DNA of 64,000 nt. It comes from Thalassia testudinum (Eukaryota; Streptophyta; Magnoliopsida; Alismatales; Hydrocharitaceae). Positions 37,088-48,956 of this stretch are shown here, one piece after another. Location: contig JAZHRO010000046.1 in assembly GCA_037157565.1 (NCBI GenBank), positions 17,644,501 to 17,708,500 of the forward strand. The letters are read 5' to 3'. The notes beneath the pieces were generated by a model that was not told where the DNA came from, searched no databases, and worked only from the letters and a program-made list of their open reading frames with translations. Numbering within the stretch: the stretch's first letter is position 1; every line of letters starts with the position of its first letter. The translations under genes and the position numbers were made by a program.

Positions 37088-38236
37088 TGCCTTATTATTT
37101 CTTTTTTTGGTATGTGTGTGAGAATTGGGCTGGAAGTGGTGCCCAAGCCAAATCAAAAGGTTTTGTAGAAAAGGATTTTTGGTTGAAGTGTTTTCAGGTT
37201 TTAATGAAGATTTAATGTCTTTTAAGATTCTCTCTTATTAATGATTCAAACATGTTTTCGAAGTTTCACAAAATAATATCAATCAAATTATTTTTGGAGG
37301 AGGTCAATTCCTTTTAAAAGGATTTGTTGTGACTAAGATAGAATTAAAACCCTATTGTGAAGAATCCTATGTATGCAGCTCCTCAATATGAATCTCTTTT
37401 TCAAATCAATAAGAGTGGTGATCCAAACAAGAAAACCACACCACCAATTGATGTAAAATCAAACAAGGAATCCAAAATTGATTTGTTTGAGATGTTGAAA
37501 ATCTTTTGATATTTTTTTGGAATTTTTCTTCTGAGTGGTGTTAAGAGACAAAATTGATAGATTCAGGAATTGATTATGCAAAAACCTCAAATGGTCTCAA
37601 ATTTTTTTATAAATTTTATGTGATGTAGTTAATTTCTCAAGGTTTCAGCAAAATAAGGTTTGCCAAAATCTGGTGAGTAGAAAAGTTTATAAAATTCATG
37701 GGCAATAAGAAAATAGTAAGGAAACAAGGTCTAACCCTTGTTTAATCCGTGAATTCTTTAATTTTTTCTAGCAAGTAAAATTACTTGAAAATTGGACTCA
37801 AGGTTCTTGACTCAAAGGGGCTTCCCTTGATGGAACTTGTTGATTTTAGGAAGCTGCTAAGTGCTCGAACCTAATTTTGAAAATCAACACAGAAGTCTAG
37901 ATTATCGAAAATCAAACAACAATAAGGAAAATGTGGTGGAAAAATGGAGCAAACAAGCAACAAAATGACTTTTAGGGTCCACCACCCTTAATTTTTGTTA
38001 TTTTTGATTTTTTTGAAAATTTGAAGATTTTTAATAGATTTTTGATTTTGTTTTTGATAAGAAAAGGCTTGAGGTATTAGCCTAAAATACGTGGGAGGAA
38101 AAGAAACTTGAAGCTTCCACTCCAAGTGCTCCAAATCCTGCTTTCGCTCCTGATTCGTACCTAAAATCAAAATAATCAAAATTTCATGAAGATCAAGCAA
38201 GCAAGAGAGATATGAAAGAGGTGATTACGCCATCCC
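37088..38236 (-). other. Leader of element E2, main part
   Basis: AT-rich and without ORFs, next to the E2 primer site and continuing (after removal of E1) at 10953-10638. In style it matches the B1 and B2 leaders. The rest of E2 (gag-pol) is not in the window. Confidence 0.65.
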
Positions 38237-38254
38237 TCCCTGGCAACGGTGCCA
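38237..38254 (-). other. Primer binding site, element E2
   Basis: The minus strand reads TGGCACCGTTGCCAGGGA, the tRNA-Asp complement with two C-to-T type changes compared with B1, five bases from the LTR at 38260. Confidence 0.8.
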
Positions 38255-38259
38255 AAAAG

Positions 38260-39494
38260 TGATAGGGATTTACGCGGTCTATAAATTGTAGGCTTTAGAT
38301 GTTGTTTCAACACGTAAAATCGATTAGCTCTTAAATTTATAATATCTAGATAGTGGAATATCTGCAGTCCTGCAAAGAGGCCAAATTGTTAATCACATGA
38401 CTTTATTCTCTCTCTCGCCTCTCAAATCTGCACTTGTCTTTTTCTGAATTTATTTTTTGTTATTTTTATGGTTTTTCAAACAGTCGGGTATTTAATGCGA
38501 ATATTAACTACCTATCACTAACCCTAAGTGACAACAAGAAAACCTCTTCTGCTAAACTCACCCTAGGTAGGTGCACCTAGGGCAATTAGAAGAAGAAGGT
38601 GTGGCGTACCAAGCTACTACTACAAGAACAACATACTAATTAGAAAGCATGAAAGTTAGAAGGCAAACTAAATGATTTGTATTGCTAGCAAACTAACGGA
38701 CAAGTAGTTGAATGCTTCTTACAACAAAATGGAGAAACTAAACAAGCTAATAGAAAGAAAGTAAAGATGAAGAAAAGTCCTCCAAAATTGGTGGAGTGGT
38801 CCTTGCTCCAAGCATAGCAGCTCCTATGCTTGAAAAGAATTCCTCCTCGCTTCCAATATGATGCCTCCTCCAAGCTTTCTCCTCCAAGGTGGGTGTCAAC
38901 CACCATGATGAAGATCTCCTCCTTTGCTGGTCGTCCTTCTAAAGGTGACCTCCTCCTTGGTGTGGCACAAGGGAGAAGGAGAGGAAGAAGGTACCAAGGG
39001 GGCAGGTAGGTTGCCTCCTTTATCTTCTTCTCTTCTTCTACCTTGGCGTGAATGGAAGGGGATGTAGGGTGGTTTGGGTGGAACATAAACTAATGGAGAA
39101 GATGATTTTTGGGTGGTGGTTAGGTGGGGTATATATGAGAATGGGGAGGGGAGTTGGCGTGGCTTTTGTATGTAGGGTTATGATTGATTTTGGTCGGTGG
39201 TTGGTGATCCTATGGCCTAGGATAGTTGGCACCAATCCTAAGGGTGCTTTAGGTGGTAGTTGTGGGTCGTTACCACCCTTTGTGACCTTTGGTTTTGGTG
39301 TCAAAATGGGTTTTCAAGAAGGGGTCCTAGGTGGCACCAAGATTGGATGGGTAGGATAAGTTTAGGTGTTGGATGGAGGGTTAGGATGAGATGAGACTTG
39401 GCACCAAAAACCAAGGTGGTTATGGGATGGTTTTGGTGCCAAATGTGGTGCCTTTTGATGGTGGTGGTGGGTTGAGGAGATGGCTTGTTGTTGG
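38260..39494 (-). repeat. Element E2 5' LTR, left part
   Basis: This is the 3' end of the E2 LTR in element orientation, adjoining the primer site. It is interrupted by element D at 39494 and continues at 47490-48488. Total without D is about 2.23 kb. It includes a TGGTGCC-rich stretch (39200-39490). ORFs at 38685-39550 are compositional. Confidence 0.78.
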
Positions 39495-41123
39495 TGATGA
39501 GTCCATTTTAATGGACTAACATTACGCCTAAGTAACTTTAATTGTATCATTTAGGTTTGTTAATAACCACATTAAGTTATAGAATGTTTGCATGCATCAT
39601 GATTTAGGTTTACATCCATTCTATAACTTAATACGTAATGATTTTATGTTCTTTTTATGTGCAGGAAAAATATTTGACAAAATAATATGGAGGGGAGGGT
39701 AAATTAGCCTTCCAAACAATCGACGGTTGTTATTTTCCCCATCCTCCGAGCACCCTCAGCAGCCGCCGGCAAGAAATAGTTAAGGGATTTGAAAATCCCT
39801 TAACTGACGTACGTACAAAGGAGAGGAGTTAAAGAGGATGTGGAGAAAGGAGAGGGGCATTGGCATATTCCCCCCTACGGGGAATTGCTTCCCCGCGTGC
39901 ACTGTGCACCAAGCCTGCCCTTGCAGGCACCGCACCTTCATCACCTCCACGCGCCCATCTCCACCCTGTTCCAATGCTCCTGCAGGCGCGTCCCCTCCAG
40001 CAGGCACCCGCTCAAGCACCCGCACCACCAGTGCTTCCTTCCAACATTGCAGGCGCTCACGCCACCTCTGCTCGCACCTGCCATCATCGCACTGCCCAAC
40101 CCGCTCCCGCAAGGCACTTCCTCCTTCCAGCGCCTAGCACTCCCTGCGGCCAATGCACGACAAGCACCACCAGCGCTCCCCTCCCACGCTGCAGGCGCTC
40201 GCGCCATCACCTCTGCCTGCTCTAGCCCCCCTACAGCCTCTAGCACCGCACCACCCGCTCCCACAGGGCGCGCCTCTCCAGTCATCGTACCAGCATAGCG
40301 CCTACACCTGCCCCCAACCTCTGTAGGCACCTGCTCCACCTTGCGCACTCACTGGCCACCGCAGCCAGGCCACACCCGCACAGCGCCTCCCTATAGGTGT
40401 CAGCCCGCCTTCACCCTGCCAGGCTACGACACCTCCGCACGCCCCTCTCAAGCAGCGCCTTCACAGTAGATAGCCTCCTCCGGCATTCTTCTCCTCCCTT
40501 GACCGGCCACCTCTAGCCATCTCCGTCGATGCCGCAACCTCCATCGGATTGGCCTCATTTTCGCCAACCTCCGTTGCGGTTGTCAGCCCCACCGGTGCTC
40601 TCTCTCTCGCAAGGAGGAGAGAGAGCAAATGCTCTATTTTGACTTCAATTAGTTATTACATCTAATGCCATTGCCACCAGAAGTTAATTTTGATTTATTA
40701 TTATTTTATTATGGCAAAATTGCGCATGCACACTCATATTTTCTGATAATTGTAGGTTAATGATATTCACCTATTTCAAGATTGGTTTTGGGATCAACAC
40801 GTGCTCTAATTCTCTCTAGTATATGACAATTGAAAATTACACAAAATCACCATATATTTATTGAGGATTTCAGTATGGGAAAATTGCACATATACCCTTA
40901 TATTTTTAAGTTATTGTGAATCAACTTTCCATCGCATTTTATGTCAGATTTGACTAGGGATTTCGCACTTATCCAAAAGAATACAAAATAATTGAGAGTT
41001 TATTGCATAATTGCCTCCCTGTGGAGACGACCTGCTCTTCTGTGAGTGGTTATTTTTATTGTTGATTAGTTGATTTTTCCACCACTTAAATACTACAATG
41101 CAAAGTGGAAAATTGACACGTCA
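39495..41123 (+). repeat. Element D 5' LTR
   Basis: 1629 bp, TGATGAGTCC to GACACGTCA. It has the GTTAAGGGATT hairpin (39778-39805), GC-rich GCAGGCGC-type tract (39890-40470), a 10-bp CTCTCTC stem-loop around GCAAGGA (40597-40626) and an AT-rich tail with CCTCCCTGTGGAG (about 41015). ORFs in the GC-rich tract are not genes. Confidence 0.93.
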
Positions 41124-41126
41124 AAT

Positions 41127-41144
41127 TGGCGCCGTTGCCGGGGA
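41127..41144 (+). other. Primer binding site, element D
   Basis: TGGCGCCGTTGCCGGGGA, exact complement of the plant tRNA-Asp 3' end, three bases after the LTR. Confidence 0.95.
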
Positions 41145-42375
41145 GGCAACAAACATAATAGATTCACATTATTATTTTTTTTGAATATTCTGAGTTGCAA
41201 AATTATCTGATCAATTTTTTTCTTACTGTGCAAGGAATCTGACGAGGCGACGTGGTGTAGCAGAGCGATGACATTGAACCTAAATGACACGTACGGTAGA
41301 GACGATCTTTTTTGTCTACCTTGACGCCACCTGGAGGCCAGAAACAGGAACACGTGGGCCTTGCTCCCACACACATAGGCTTACGAAGAAGCCTATTTCT
41401 GATTTAGTCAGTAGATCTTAGATTTAGTTTAGATAGACATTAGAATTTAATTTCTGTCTTTTGGACCCTTGTCGGGTATTTTTGGGAACGTATTCCCAGT
41501 GCCACTTTATTTCTTATCGCTCTTGTATGCAAGAGCGTATTTTCGGGAGCGTGTTCCCATTTATTTAGATTATAGGATTATTTGAACTGTTTGAACTGAA
41601 TTTCGGTTAGTTATTTAGATTAGCTTTGTTTGTTATTATTATTAAAAAAAATCGAACTGCCTGCTAGAAGCTGCATATCTATAGGATGACCATCTAGGAC
41701 TTAATAAGCAGCATCTAGTTTAGTTTAATTACATTGCATTCATTATTGCACGAAATAAGCTGGAGTAAGGTACGTCTTCTCTTGAGCATCAATTACCTAT
41801 CATGCATATGCATTGAACCTAAATCTAAGACCACTAAAGTGCTTGAATCAAATTAATTCAGTGGTCACTTTAAAAATTGGGACTGCTAAGAGGTTAGACT
41901 TCAAAATCTGTGACCGAAAATTTTGTGCAAAAAGGATCTTGTTTGCGAAATTTCAAAAATCAAAACATGATAGTATATTTGCACACCTGAGACACTGTGC
42001 ACCTCACATATAAGGTCACTAGATAAATAGCTACCTCTCCTCTTTTTCACCACAAGGGAAGTTAGTCAGAAATCAATAAGCCTATCCACCAAGTTACTTC
42101 GATTCCTCGTGTGTGGGCTCGATTCGAGACTTCCATCCCTTGCGAGTAGGTTATAGGCACCAGCGAAGGTTGGCCTAAGAAGCGTAATATTTTTTGCAAA
42201 ACTTGTTTGGCCATCAACTGAACATATAATTCTAAGACCTACAATCTACTAAAAAAAAAAAATAGATCCCATTGAATTTGCATTTACTTTGACTGTAGAA
42301 CTCTCTAGGAAGTTTCTGCTTGTATTCTGAATTCTGCTAAATCCTAAGAGAGTTAAAACTATTTTGCTTAAAGAA
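41145..42375 (+). other. Leader (5' UTR) of element D
   Basis: About 1.2 kb without a credible ORF. It contains a perfect 8-bp hairpin CGCTCTTG-TATG-CAAGAGCG (41518-41537) set between two GGGA(A/G)CGT(A/G)TTCCC half-palindromes (41484-41498 and 41553-41567). This is a compact structured cluster that could serve packaging or dimerisation. Confidence 0.65.
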
Positions 42376-44290
42376 ATGGATTACCCTTACTCCTATCATT
42401 TAGATTATCAGAGTCAATACTTCCCATCTTTTAATCATGATCCCATGCCTCGAGCATATCCATCCTTTGATTGGTACATTGACAATTCATGGGATCATTC
42501 TCATTGTTATCTTGGGAGTACTTGCTTGATAACTCCCACTTTTGAGCAGAGCCTAGGAGCAGGATTTCCCAACCCTGAAATCCCTACTTCCATGAAAACA
42601 CCCAACCCTCCCACCCTTCATGAGTTTTCGTATCGAGGTTGGACCGATACCCCTAGGCAACCAGAGCCTGAAATTGACTATCCTCCCCAACCTGATAATA
42701 GTAGCCTCTCCTCTTTTATGATAGAAATGCAAAAACAGCAAAAGGAAATGATGGAATCAATGGGAGAGATGTTGAGGAATAGTCAACAGTTAAATGAAGA
42801 AATAAGACAACTTAGCTGCACTCTTCCCAATAGTCCTGATCTTTACCCATACGATCATGATCATGAAAATAATTCTGAGGAACCTAATGACAATAGGGAT
42901 CCAATTTTATGTGGCTATCACTTAGACTCTCCCAATGAGACACGGCCACTAGAGGGCAACGATCATAGTGATTATCCACCTAAACTATATTGGAGTCAAA
43001 AGCAAGGGAAGATGGTACCTCTTGAGGACCATGACCCCAATGATAGTATTCTCCTTACCCCTACCAACCTAGGTCAAGGTTGTATTATTCCTATCACTTC
43101 CCCTATTGATTATTTGGTGGAATCTAATTTTACCCTTGTGAGCCTACTCCTGACCCTCCACTTAGGGAATCAACACCTACCATTCAATATCCTGAGGATT
43201 TAAATGCACCCAATGGTCACCCTAATGGAATGGAGGATGAATTAGATCAATTTTGGTCTTAGCTATATGAAGAGTCTATTTCAGAGAATGGGGATGCCCC
43301 AATAGAGGAACCTAGACTGAAAATCTGGAGTGAACCACAGGGGAATTATTTATCATTTCAGGATTTACCTCTAGAGGATAGAAATAATATGATTAAATCC
43401 AGATTCCTCCCTTCTTTTGTGAATCATCTTCCATAAAAATAGGGGTTGCTATTAAAGGAGGAAAGACAAAATAATGAGAAGTCTATGGGAGACTCTCGGG
43501 GACTAAACACATCAATTGAGGGTTTATACCCCGAGAACAATAACGAATCAATGATATAGGCTTGCTCCAAAATATTAAGACTGATCCTCCTTCAGAAATA
43601 ATTAAGGATACAGATCCAGCTCCTAATGAATCACTTATACACCCCGACAAATATTCGAGTGAACCAAACGAATCTGGGGATGCGCTAAATGATAATGATT
43701 CTTACATTTTGACCCTGCCATCAAAGAGTTGTAATTTGGAGTCTACCCTTGATTCAAATATGACTCCAATCATTAATGCTACGTAGGGTAACGTGAAGTT
43801 GTCTACAACTGTTAGGGAGTATACATAATCTGAATCATTGTTGGAATTAGACCTAACACCGGCTAAGCCCTCATTGGACTTAACCATTACCTTCCAACAC
43901 TACAAACAACCCTTATACTCCCTAACCGATCCTTTGCTCAGATCTCTGCTCATGTACATTCTTTCTGGAGAACATATCAGGCTAGTACATTCTCGGGTAG
44001 AATGGTGAGTGTGGATTGATGCTTATACTTTTACTCTCGCCATTCAAGGGTTTAAACTAATAATATGTATATCTTTTAAAACCCGTCCTGCTCTGGAGGA
44101 TCCTTGTTATCCTCCACTTATTCCATTTCAGGAGGTCCCTTTTCATATTTTGTTTATTATTCCTATACCTCCCAAGGTAGCCAACACGGTTATTCGCTTT
44201 TATATCTTATGGCGAGCATTTGGTATTACGTTGCATCATCAGCTTGCCAACATCCGTGGCTACCTATTTTCTAGGCCTGCACTATTATGA
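42376..44290 (+). pseudogene. Element D ORF, unknown acidic Tyr/Pro-rich protein
   Basis: The ATG at 42376 (MDYPYSYHLDYQSQYF) opens a frame to 43203. A frameshift near 43130 moves the protein-like reading to the next frame, which continues to about 44290 with stops near 43261, 43436, 43558, 43787, 43830 and 44008. The original product was about 640 residues. The N-terminus is rich in Tyr, Asp, Ser and Pro. A helical, possibly coiled-coil segment (MIEMQKQQKEMMESMGEM) lies near residues 115-155, then an acidic Asp/Asn/Pro-rich middle. The C-terminus (44009-44290) is hydrophobic and basic, with two stretches that could span or bind membranes. No Gag, protease, RT or integrase motif is present and I do not recognise the family. 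The Gln-rich helix loosely recalls the Gag C-terminal helix of B1, so descent from a gag 3' part is possible. Confidence 0.7.
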
Positions 44291-45841
44291 ATATTTTTAG
44301 GGCCTAACTTTTTCTGTTTGGAACCAGACTTATAGGTTCCTTCTAAGTCTGGCTGCTGATAGAAAATGCAGCGCTTGTTGGGAGGCAACCCAGCGATCAG
44401 AATAACACCGTCGTCAGGTGATGCTTTTCCTTTCTCCTCCTATTTTAATTTTACAATGGGGACATTGTAGGATTTAGGCATGGGAGGGTGCATTTGCATT
44501 TTAGGATGTATTCATGCATTTAGGTTAGCATATATGAAAAAAAATTTCTCTTTTCTTGAGCTGATTGGCTTAGTCCCTAGCAAAATACCTTTGTCATTGG
44601 AGGTTTTTCTTCCCGAATTATTTCTTAAGTTTAGAATCCAGTACATTTATTCCACGTACATGTAGACTGGGTAATGGATCCTTAAGGAAAACTAATAAGC
44701 ATTTGTAGTCTACTGAACTCTTGGGCAGTTCATAGGGAGTCAGGCATACTATCTTCTGGTAGATCCACCTCATATTTATGAGAAGAAAGTAGAGAGATTA
44801 CTGGTGCGCTAAGTCTAGTGCAAGGACTCTTAAGTTTTGGATAATTAGATGATAATACTTCAGAGTTAGGCGTAGTTTTCACTCTCTGTTCCTGTGTGCG
44901 TACTTTGAGTGAATTCCTGAGAGTCACCAAATAAGTCAGATACACAGAGATTGAGTCTTAATAAAGCTATAATTATGGTGGATGGTTACGACCGTCCATA
45001 GAGTCCTCGATTGAAGGAGGGTAATAGTGTCAAAGGTCAGAAATACGCCTGTCCTATCCATTCCTTCCCGATGCCGAGAATAGGCACTTCTTCCAAATAA
45101 GCCACATAACTTCCTCTTGACCATCATCATCCCTAATAATGCCTCGTAAATAAAAGTTCATATCGTGTTGTGTTGATTGAAAAAGAAACAAAAAAAAAAG
45201 GGAAGACAGAAAAGAAGAAGAAAAAGAAGAAACAGAAAGAACAAAAAGAAGAAATAGTTATATTATGTAACACTATTTCTGAGGCAACAGAACACTTATC
45301 ATGTTATTAGGACTTTAACTGAAGTGTGGATGCCATGTAAGGCCACCAAACAGTGAGTACAATTACTAAATCTAGCGAGATTTGTGATCTCAAAAAGAAA
45401 GAAAAGAGTAAGCACCCAGGAACATCAAGAGAGCACAGTTGTTTAGCCTCTCTTTGAGTTGACTTTTCTACTAGTCTAGAGAACTAGAGTCTGTAGTACT
45501 AGACTACATGTAGCACCAGATGAGTGTATGCCACCAAATACAAATCCATTCAACTCGATATCTCCTACCTAAGCCAAACGCCGAGGTCAAATTGCAGATT
45601 ATCCTCTGCTTTATCCCCGAGGGAAGTAGTTTCCTATCCCGACAGCAATATTTACGAAGGGTGAAGTATGAACTTCCAATGCGAATTGGCTCTTTCACTT
45701 GGATCTGTTACTTAGGATATCATCACTTCACATTTGTCTGGATCTCTAAAGTTTTGAAATGAGAAAAGAAGAAATCTTCTGATTACTTGTACTATTTTTC
45801 ATTTTTGCTAGGGACTAGCAAATCTTAGCCATGGAGGTATT
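44291..45841 (+). other. 3' noncoding block of element D
   Basis: About 1.55 kb, collinear and very similar to 7383-8944. It begins with a TTGGGAGGCAACCCA segment (44378-44392), then GGGGACATTG and TTAGGCATGGGAGG (44458-44487). CACCAAATA motifs lie at 44925 and 45532, with decayed ones near 45089 and 45344. It ends with TTTGCTAGGGACTAGCAAA (45804-45822) and CATGGAGGTAT beside the LTR. Confidence 0.8.
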
Positions 45842-47484
45842 TGATGAGTCCATTTTAATAGACTAATATTACGCCTAAGTAACTTTAATTGTATCTTTTA
45901 GGTTTTTTAATAACTACATTAAGTTATAAAATGTTTGCATGCGTCATGATTTAGGTTTACATCTATTCTATAACTTAATATGTAATGATTTTATGTTCTT
46001 TTTATGTGCAGGAAAAATATTTGGCAAAAGAATAAGGAGGGGAGGGTAAATTACCCTTTCAAACAACCGGTGACTGTTCTTTTCTCCATCCTCTGGGCAC
46101 CCTCAACAGCCACCAGCCAGAAATAGTTAAGGGATTTGAAAATCCCTTAACTGACCCGCACTCAAAGGAGAGGAGTTAAAGAGGAGGAGGAGAAAGGAGA
46201 GAGGCATTGGCATCTTCCCCCTGCAGGGAACTGCTTGCCCGCATGCACTGTGCACCAAGCTTGCCCCTGCAGGCACCGCACCTTCATCACCACTGCGCAC
46301 CCATCTCCACCCTGTTCCAACTCTCCTGCAGGCACGTCCCCTCCCGCAGGCGCCCTCTCACGCACCCACACCACCACCACTTCCCTCCAACGCTGCAAGC
46401 ACTCACAGCACCTCTGCCCGCACCTGCCATCACCGCACCGCCCCACCCGCTCACGCAAGGCACTTCCTCCTAATAGTGCCTAGCGCTCCCCACAGGAAAC
46501 ACACTCCAAACACCACCAGCGCTCCCTTCCCACACTGCAGGCGCTCGTGCCATCACCTCTGCCCGCTCCAACCCTCCTGCAGGTGCTAGAATCGCGCCAC
46601 TTGCTCCCGCAAGGCATGCCTCTCCAGTTGCCACACCAGCATAGCGCCTGCACCTACGCCCAACCTCTGCAGGCGCCCACTCCACCTTTCGCACTCACCG
46701 GCCACTACAGCCAGGCTGCTCTCGCACAGTGCCTCCCTGCAGCACGTGCCTACAGGCGTCCGCCCGCCTTCACCCTGCCAGGGTGCACACACCTCCGTGC
46801 GCCCCTCTCAAGCAGCACCTTCACAGCAGACAACCTCATCTGACATTCTTCTCCTCCATCGACTGGCCTCCTCCAGCCATCTCTGTCGATGCCGCAACCT
46901 CCATCGGATCGGCCTCGTCTTTGCCAACCTCCCTTGTAGTTATCAGCCCCGCCGGTGCTCTCTCTCTCTCAAAGGAGGAGAGAGAGAAAATGCACTGTTT
47001 TGACTTCAATTAGTTAGTACATCTAATGCCATTGCAACCAGAAATTAATTTTGATTTATTATTATTTTATTATGGCAAAATTGTGCATGCACACTCATAT
47101 TTTCTTATAATTGCACGTTAATGATATTCACCTGTTTCAAGATTGGTTTTGGGATCAACACGTGCACCAATTCTCTATAGTATATGACAATTGAAAATTA
47201 CACAAAATCATCATATATTTATTGAAGATTTTAGTAAGGGAAAATTGCACATATACCCTTATATTTCTAAGTTATTGTGAATCTACTTTCCATCGCATTT
47301 TATGTCAGATTTGACTAGGGATTTCGCACTTAACCGAAAGAATACAAAACAATTGAGAGTTTATTGCATAATTGCCTCCCTGTGGACACGACCCGCTCTT
47401 CTGTGAGTGGTTATTTTTATCGTTGATTAGTCAATTTTTCCACCACTTAAATACTACAATGCAAAGTAGAAAATTGACTCATCA
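45842..47484 (+). repeat. Element D 3' LTR
   Basis: 1643 bp, TGATGAGTCC to GACTCATCA, with the same landmarks as the 5' copy (hairpin 46125-46152; GC-rich tract 46200-46930; CTCTCTC stem-loop near 46957-46990). The end is followed by the GTTGG target duplication. Confidence 0.93.
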
Positions 47485-47489
47485 GTTGG

Positions 47490-48488
47490 TGCCATGTTGG
47501 ATTAGGAGTAGGGAACTTAGGTGGACTACATTTAAGGTTATTTGGTGGAGTTTTGGTAGGTGGGTTTTAGGGTTATGTAGGGATGTCAACGAGGTGAGTA
47601 GCTAAGATAAGCTAGCTAAACTAGCTTAGCTAGTAGGTGAGTAGTGGAGAGAGGTAGAGGGAGTTAGGGTTTTGGAGGTAAGGAGTTGGTGGGAGATATC
47701 TTATGCTACACTATAGTTGGTGGCTGCTAAAGATAACTGCAAGGAGCGACGTTAACTGGCTTAGCTTGTTAGTTCTTTATTAGTTGCTAAGGCATGCTAA
47801 GATAAGCTAGCTTCTGCTAATATAAGCTTAGGTGAGCTGGGTCTGGTCTTTCCGGAGATTACCTATCTAGTTGGAGTACCTAGCTTAAGTCAAGTAGCTC
47901 AGCTCAACCATGTTGGGCTGAGTTAAGTCTTTGGGAGCTTGACTTGAGTTGGCCTGAGCTGGTTGAAGTCGTTTTCAGCTAACTAGGTCTAGCTAGTTGA
48001 TGGTAGTAGGTAGTCCTAGTCAAGTTGAGCTTTCAGTGAACTGTTCTGAGCTAGAGGAGTTGGAATGGAGCTAGGATCAACTGACTTGAGTTAGTTTGAG
48101 CTACCATCTATTTGAGGAAAGTTGAATGGAGTTGAGGTGAACTAGCTTGATCTCTCATTCAGTTGAGATGAGATAAATGGAGTTAAAGATGTGTTGATCC
48201 AGCTAGAATGAGCTGGGATCCAACTGGGATGAGCTAGATCTAGCTGGGATCCAACTGATAGGATCTTCTTCTTCATCTTCTACCATCCTGAGGGCCAAGG
48301 TATGTGGGATCTAACTTTTTGTCTATCCTTGACACTCAAGTAAATGTATCAAAAAGGCAATAAAGTGCAATGCATGCCTATCTTAAGTAAATGCCTAAAT
48401 GTAGCCTGAAAACTCGCTTGTGGAGTTAAAACCCTAAGAGATAGATCTATTTTAAGGCATAAGAATGATGATAAACTAGTGTTTATCA
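47490..48488 (-). repeat. Element E2 5' LTR, right part
   Basis: Continues 38260-39494 after removal of D and one GTTGG copy. In element orientation it begins TGATAAACACTAGTTTATCATC at 48488. The segment 47600-48260 is dense in AGCT/GAGCTA motifs. No gene. Confidence 0.78.
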
Positions 48489-48956
48489 GCACCACACCAA
48501 GGGATATGAGAGGGTTTTGGTGGCTTTTAGGGTGGACACCCATGATGGATTTTGGGAGGTGGTTGAGGGATCCAAGGGTGGGGGATGCTTGGTGCCAATT
48601 AAAGGAACTTGAAAGGAGTGGTTAATGGTTTGAAGCCATCCCTTCATCGTAGTGCAAGGTGGTTATTAACCGCCAAAATTGGCTCCAATTAGGGTGCTTC
48701 TAGAAGGGGGTTAGGTGGTGCCACAATTAAAGGTGGCGATGGCTTTCAAAGGTAGATGGATGGTTGAGATGAAAGGGCTTTTGGAAGGAATAGATGGCTC
48801 CAATTCTTGGTGGTTTTGGAGGGAAATAGGTGGTAGCTTTTCATGGTGATTGGGGGGCTAAGAGGTGCCATATTTGGAGCCAATGGTGAAGGGGTGTGAA
48901 GGTGATGGTGGTTTGTCTTTTTGGCACCAAGAAATGAGGGAGAAGAAGAAAGGGGG
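48489..48956 (-). repeat. Family E LTR (E3), left part
   Basis: TTGGTGCC-type mid-LTR sequence in the same orientation as E2, cut on the left by the E2 LTR start and on the right by element B2. It resumes at 58401. E2 therefore appears to have inserted into the E3 LTR. Confidence 0.6.

Larger units (their letters stand above)
39495..47484 (+). mobile_element. Element D, complete non-autonomous gypsy-type LTR retrotransposon
   Basis: 7,990 bp with LTRs 39495-41123 and 45842-47484, tRNA-Asp primer site at 41127 and exact 5-bp TSDs GTTGG (39490-39494 and 47485-47489). The LTRs, and the 3' noncoding block, are of family A type. There is no gag, protease, RT, RNase H or integrase. The coding space holds one unrelated degenerate ORF (42376-44290). 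It must have used enzymes supplied by another element, probably family A. Confidence 0.95.

Noticed and set aside
39840..40348. Overlapping frames on both strands up to 152 codons
   Set aside because: LTR tract of element D; compositional.
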